From CAYGZL01 sp964354345 (GTDB lineage: Bacteria; Chloroflexota; Anaerolineae; Anaerolineales; UBA4823), in the NCBI GenBank assembly GCA_964354345.1, contig CAYGZL010000014.1, positions 1-5,407 of the forward strand: a stretch of 5,407 nt of DNA. Reading direction: 5' to 3'. Position numbers and translations under genes: made by a program. Each line of letters begins with the position of its first letter. The first letter of the stretch is position 1. This document shows positions 4,216 to 5,407 of the stretch, one piece after another. The notes under the pieces were generated by a model. That model was given only the letters and a program-made list of their open reading frames with translations. It had not been told where the DNA came from and did not search any database.

Positions 4216-5407
4216 AGACCCGGCATTCCCGGTCGAAACACAGCGTCGCACGCTCAGGGAGGCGGTAGGCCGGCCACTCCGGCAAACCAGGATGGTTGGG
4301 GTCGCCGGTGTAAGCAAAGGCAATCCAGGCAGTGCTCATCTGCTCCGCCAGGCGCTGGCATTCGGGCAGCTCACGCAGGGCAAGTGGACCTTGGGCAAGA
4401 TTGTCGAAAACGAAGGGGACATCCAGGGCGTGGTGGGCGCGCAGTTTCCCATCCAGCACAGGTGACTCATAGGCAAGCTGGTACATGTAAACCGGCGCCC
4501 CGCCTCCTGCCAGCTTGCGCTCAGCCAACCGGATCGAAGGACCACGCATAATCTCCTCAGTCATCAGGCTGGCAAACAGCACATTCGGCTTAGCCTGTGG
4601 ATTCTCACTGCGATAGGTCGCAAGCTGCCGTCCAGCAGAGCGTTTTAATAACAGCCGTGAGACGATCGGCAGCGCCAGGCTTGAGAGCACTGTCTGCCGG
4701 CTGAAAGTGCCCAGCAACGGTATATCACCCAGAAACAGGGCGGCTTCGTCTTTGGTGGTCCCGATCATAACCGGAATCCTGCTTGAGCTCTCTGGCGCGA
4801 GCGGATCGAATGGGTGCCGGGGCAGCGCCAGCCCATCCACGACAGGTTGCATCATCGGAAAAGAGAATAATCCCCGGCTCATCTGCACCGCCAGCAGCCG
4901 TTCAACCGGGAGCTGTTGGAGCGAGTGTATATCGCCGGATCGCAGACCCAGCCGTTTGAGTAGTTTGCGAGCGAAGGCAGTCGCCCGTTCAGGTTGCTGC
5001 GCCTTGAGCAGCGGACCAGATTGGATGATGGCACGGTGGAACAAACCCTGGGCGGCTGGCATCGCCAGCAGGATGCACACCTTCATCCCACCCCCCGACT
5101 CGCCAAAAATGGTCACGTTTCCCGGGTCGCCGCCGAAGGCGGCGATATTATCCCGCACCCACTCGAGGGCAGCCAGGATGTCGAGCATGCCCACCATCCC
5201 TGAGCGAGTATACTCTTCGCCAATCAGATGCCCCAGGTGCAGGTAACCCAGCCTGCCCAGCCGGTGATTGATCGAGACGACCACCACATCGCCGCGCCGG
5301 CATAGAGAAGTTCCTTCCGTCCAGGGCTCCCCGCCTGAACCCGATATAAACCCCCCGCCATGGCACCAAAACATCACCGGTCGTTTCACCTCGTCCCCAA
5401 TAGCCGG
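4196..5407 (-). CDS. Type B carboxylesterase (alpha/beta hydrolase), N-terminus outside window
   Basis: 403 residues are visible and the frame is open through the window end (PAIGDEVKRPVMFWCHGGGF), so the GTG at 5387-5389 is internal, not the start. Family members run to about 500 residues, so roughly 100 N-terminal residues are missing. Counting the GTG codon as residue 1: the oxyanion-hole motif HGGGF is at 10-14; NHRLGRLGYL (41-50) and GGDPGNVTIFGESGGG (86-101) carry the nucleophile Ser98 (codon 5096-5098). The element TTKDEAALF (211-219) supplies the likely acid Glu215, and AHHALDVPFVF (318-328) the likely His320. The triad therefore looks intact. The nucleophile elbow is GESGGG where GESAGG is usual. 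WIAFAYTGDPNHPGLPEWPAY (355-375) is the typical C-terminal motif. It hydrolyses esters; the substrate is unknown. A signal peptide, if any, would be outside the window. Its last 20 bp overlap the radical SAM 3' end. Confidence 0.93.
   Translation of the reverse strand, partial: PAIGDEVKRPVMFWCHGGGFISGSGGEPWTEGTSLCRRGDVVVVSINHRLGRLGYLHLGHLIGEEYTRSGMVGMLDILAALEWVRDNIAAFGGDPGNVTIFGESGGGMKVCILLAMPAAQGLFHRAIIQSGPLLKAQQPERATAFARKLLKRLGLRSGDIHSLQQLPVERLLAVQMSRGLFSFPMMQPVVDGLALPRHPFDPLAPESSSRIPVMIGTTKDEAALFLGDIPLLGTFSRQTVLSSLALPIVSRLLLKRSAGRQLATYRSENPQAKPNVLFASLMTEEIMRGPSIRLAERKLAGGGAPVYMYQLAYESPVLDGKLRAHHALDVPFVFDNLAQGPLALRELPECQRLAEQMSTAWIAFAYTGDPNHPGLPEWPAYRLPERATLCFDRECRVFTGPPA

Noticed and set aside
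4707..5246. 179-residue + strand open frame opposite the esterase
   Set aside because: Low-complexity Ser/Arg/Pro-rich translation typical of a shadow; the minus-strand esterase shows all family motifs.

Overview
The window carries a complete diversity-generating retroelement (DGR) followed by two ordinary-looking genes. The kinase-FGE fusion architecture, the HGDIKPAN and PPEQYGQGRTD style of the kinase and the GC-rich flanks resemble Anaerolineae-type Chloroflexota. That placement is recalled family style, not a database result, and is only moderately secure.

Layout: (1) 1-1413 (+), 3' part of a fusion protein with a Ser/Thr protein kinase domain, a Pro-rich linker and an FGE-sulfatase (C-type-lectin-like) domain; its last codons are the DGR variable repeat (VR, 1288-1403). 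(2) 1414-1494, two back-to-back perfect hairpins, the second followed by six T's. (3) 1495-2541 (+), DGR reverse transcriptase with the LGNLTSQ signature and an FVDD active site. (4) 2545-2928 (+), Avd-type four-helix-bundle accessory protein. (5) 2927-3042, template repeat (TR), which begins inside the avd stop codon. (6) 3043-3228, non-coding 3' flank of the TR with two further hairpins and a possible promoter. (7) 3244-4215 (+), radical SAM protein with C-terminal cysteines of SPASM/twitch type. (8) 4196-5407 (-), type B carboxylesterase, N-terminus beyond the window; its 3' end overlaps the radical SAM gene by 20 bp.

How it works: VR and TR align without gaps over 116 bp with 16 differences. 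Fourteen fall on TR adenines (9 A-to-T, 4 A-to-G, 1 A-to-C), and no VR adenine faces a non-A in the TR. This is the mark of adenine-directed mutagenic retrohoming: TR RNA is copied by the RT with Avd, adenines are misread, and the cDNA replaces the VR. In the VR reading frame the TR has 12 AAC/AAT codons; 9 of them encode something other than Asn in the VR. The diversified surface is the binding face of an FGE-type domain joined to a kinase, so the cassette looks like a rapidly diversifiable kinase-linked sensor.

The most interesting points are the kinase-coupled target, a TR stop codon whose A is mutated in the VR so that the target gains six residues, two rare non-adenine differences, the tandem hairpins after the VR, and the structured 3' flank of the TR. 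The radical SAM and esterase genes show no visible link to the DGR.
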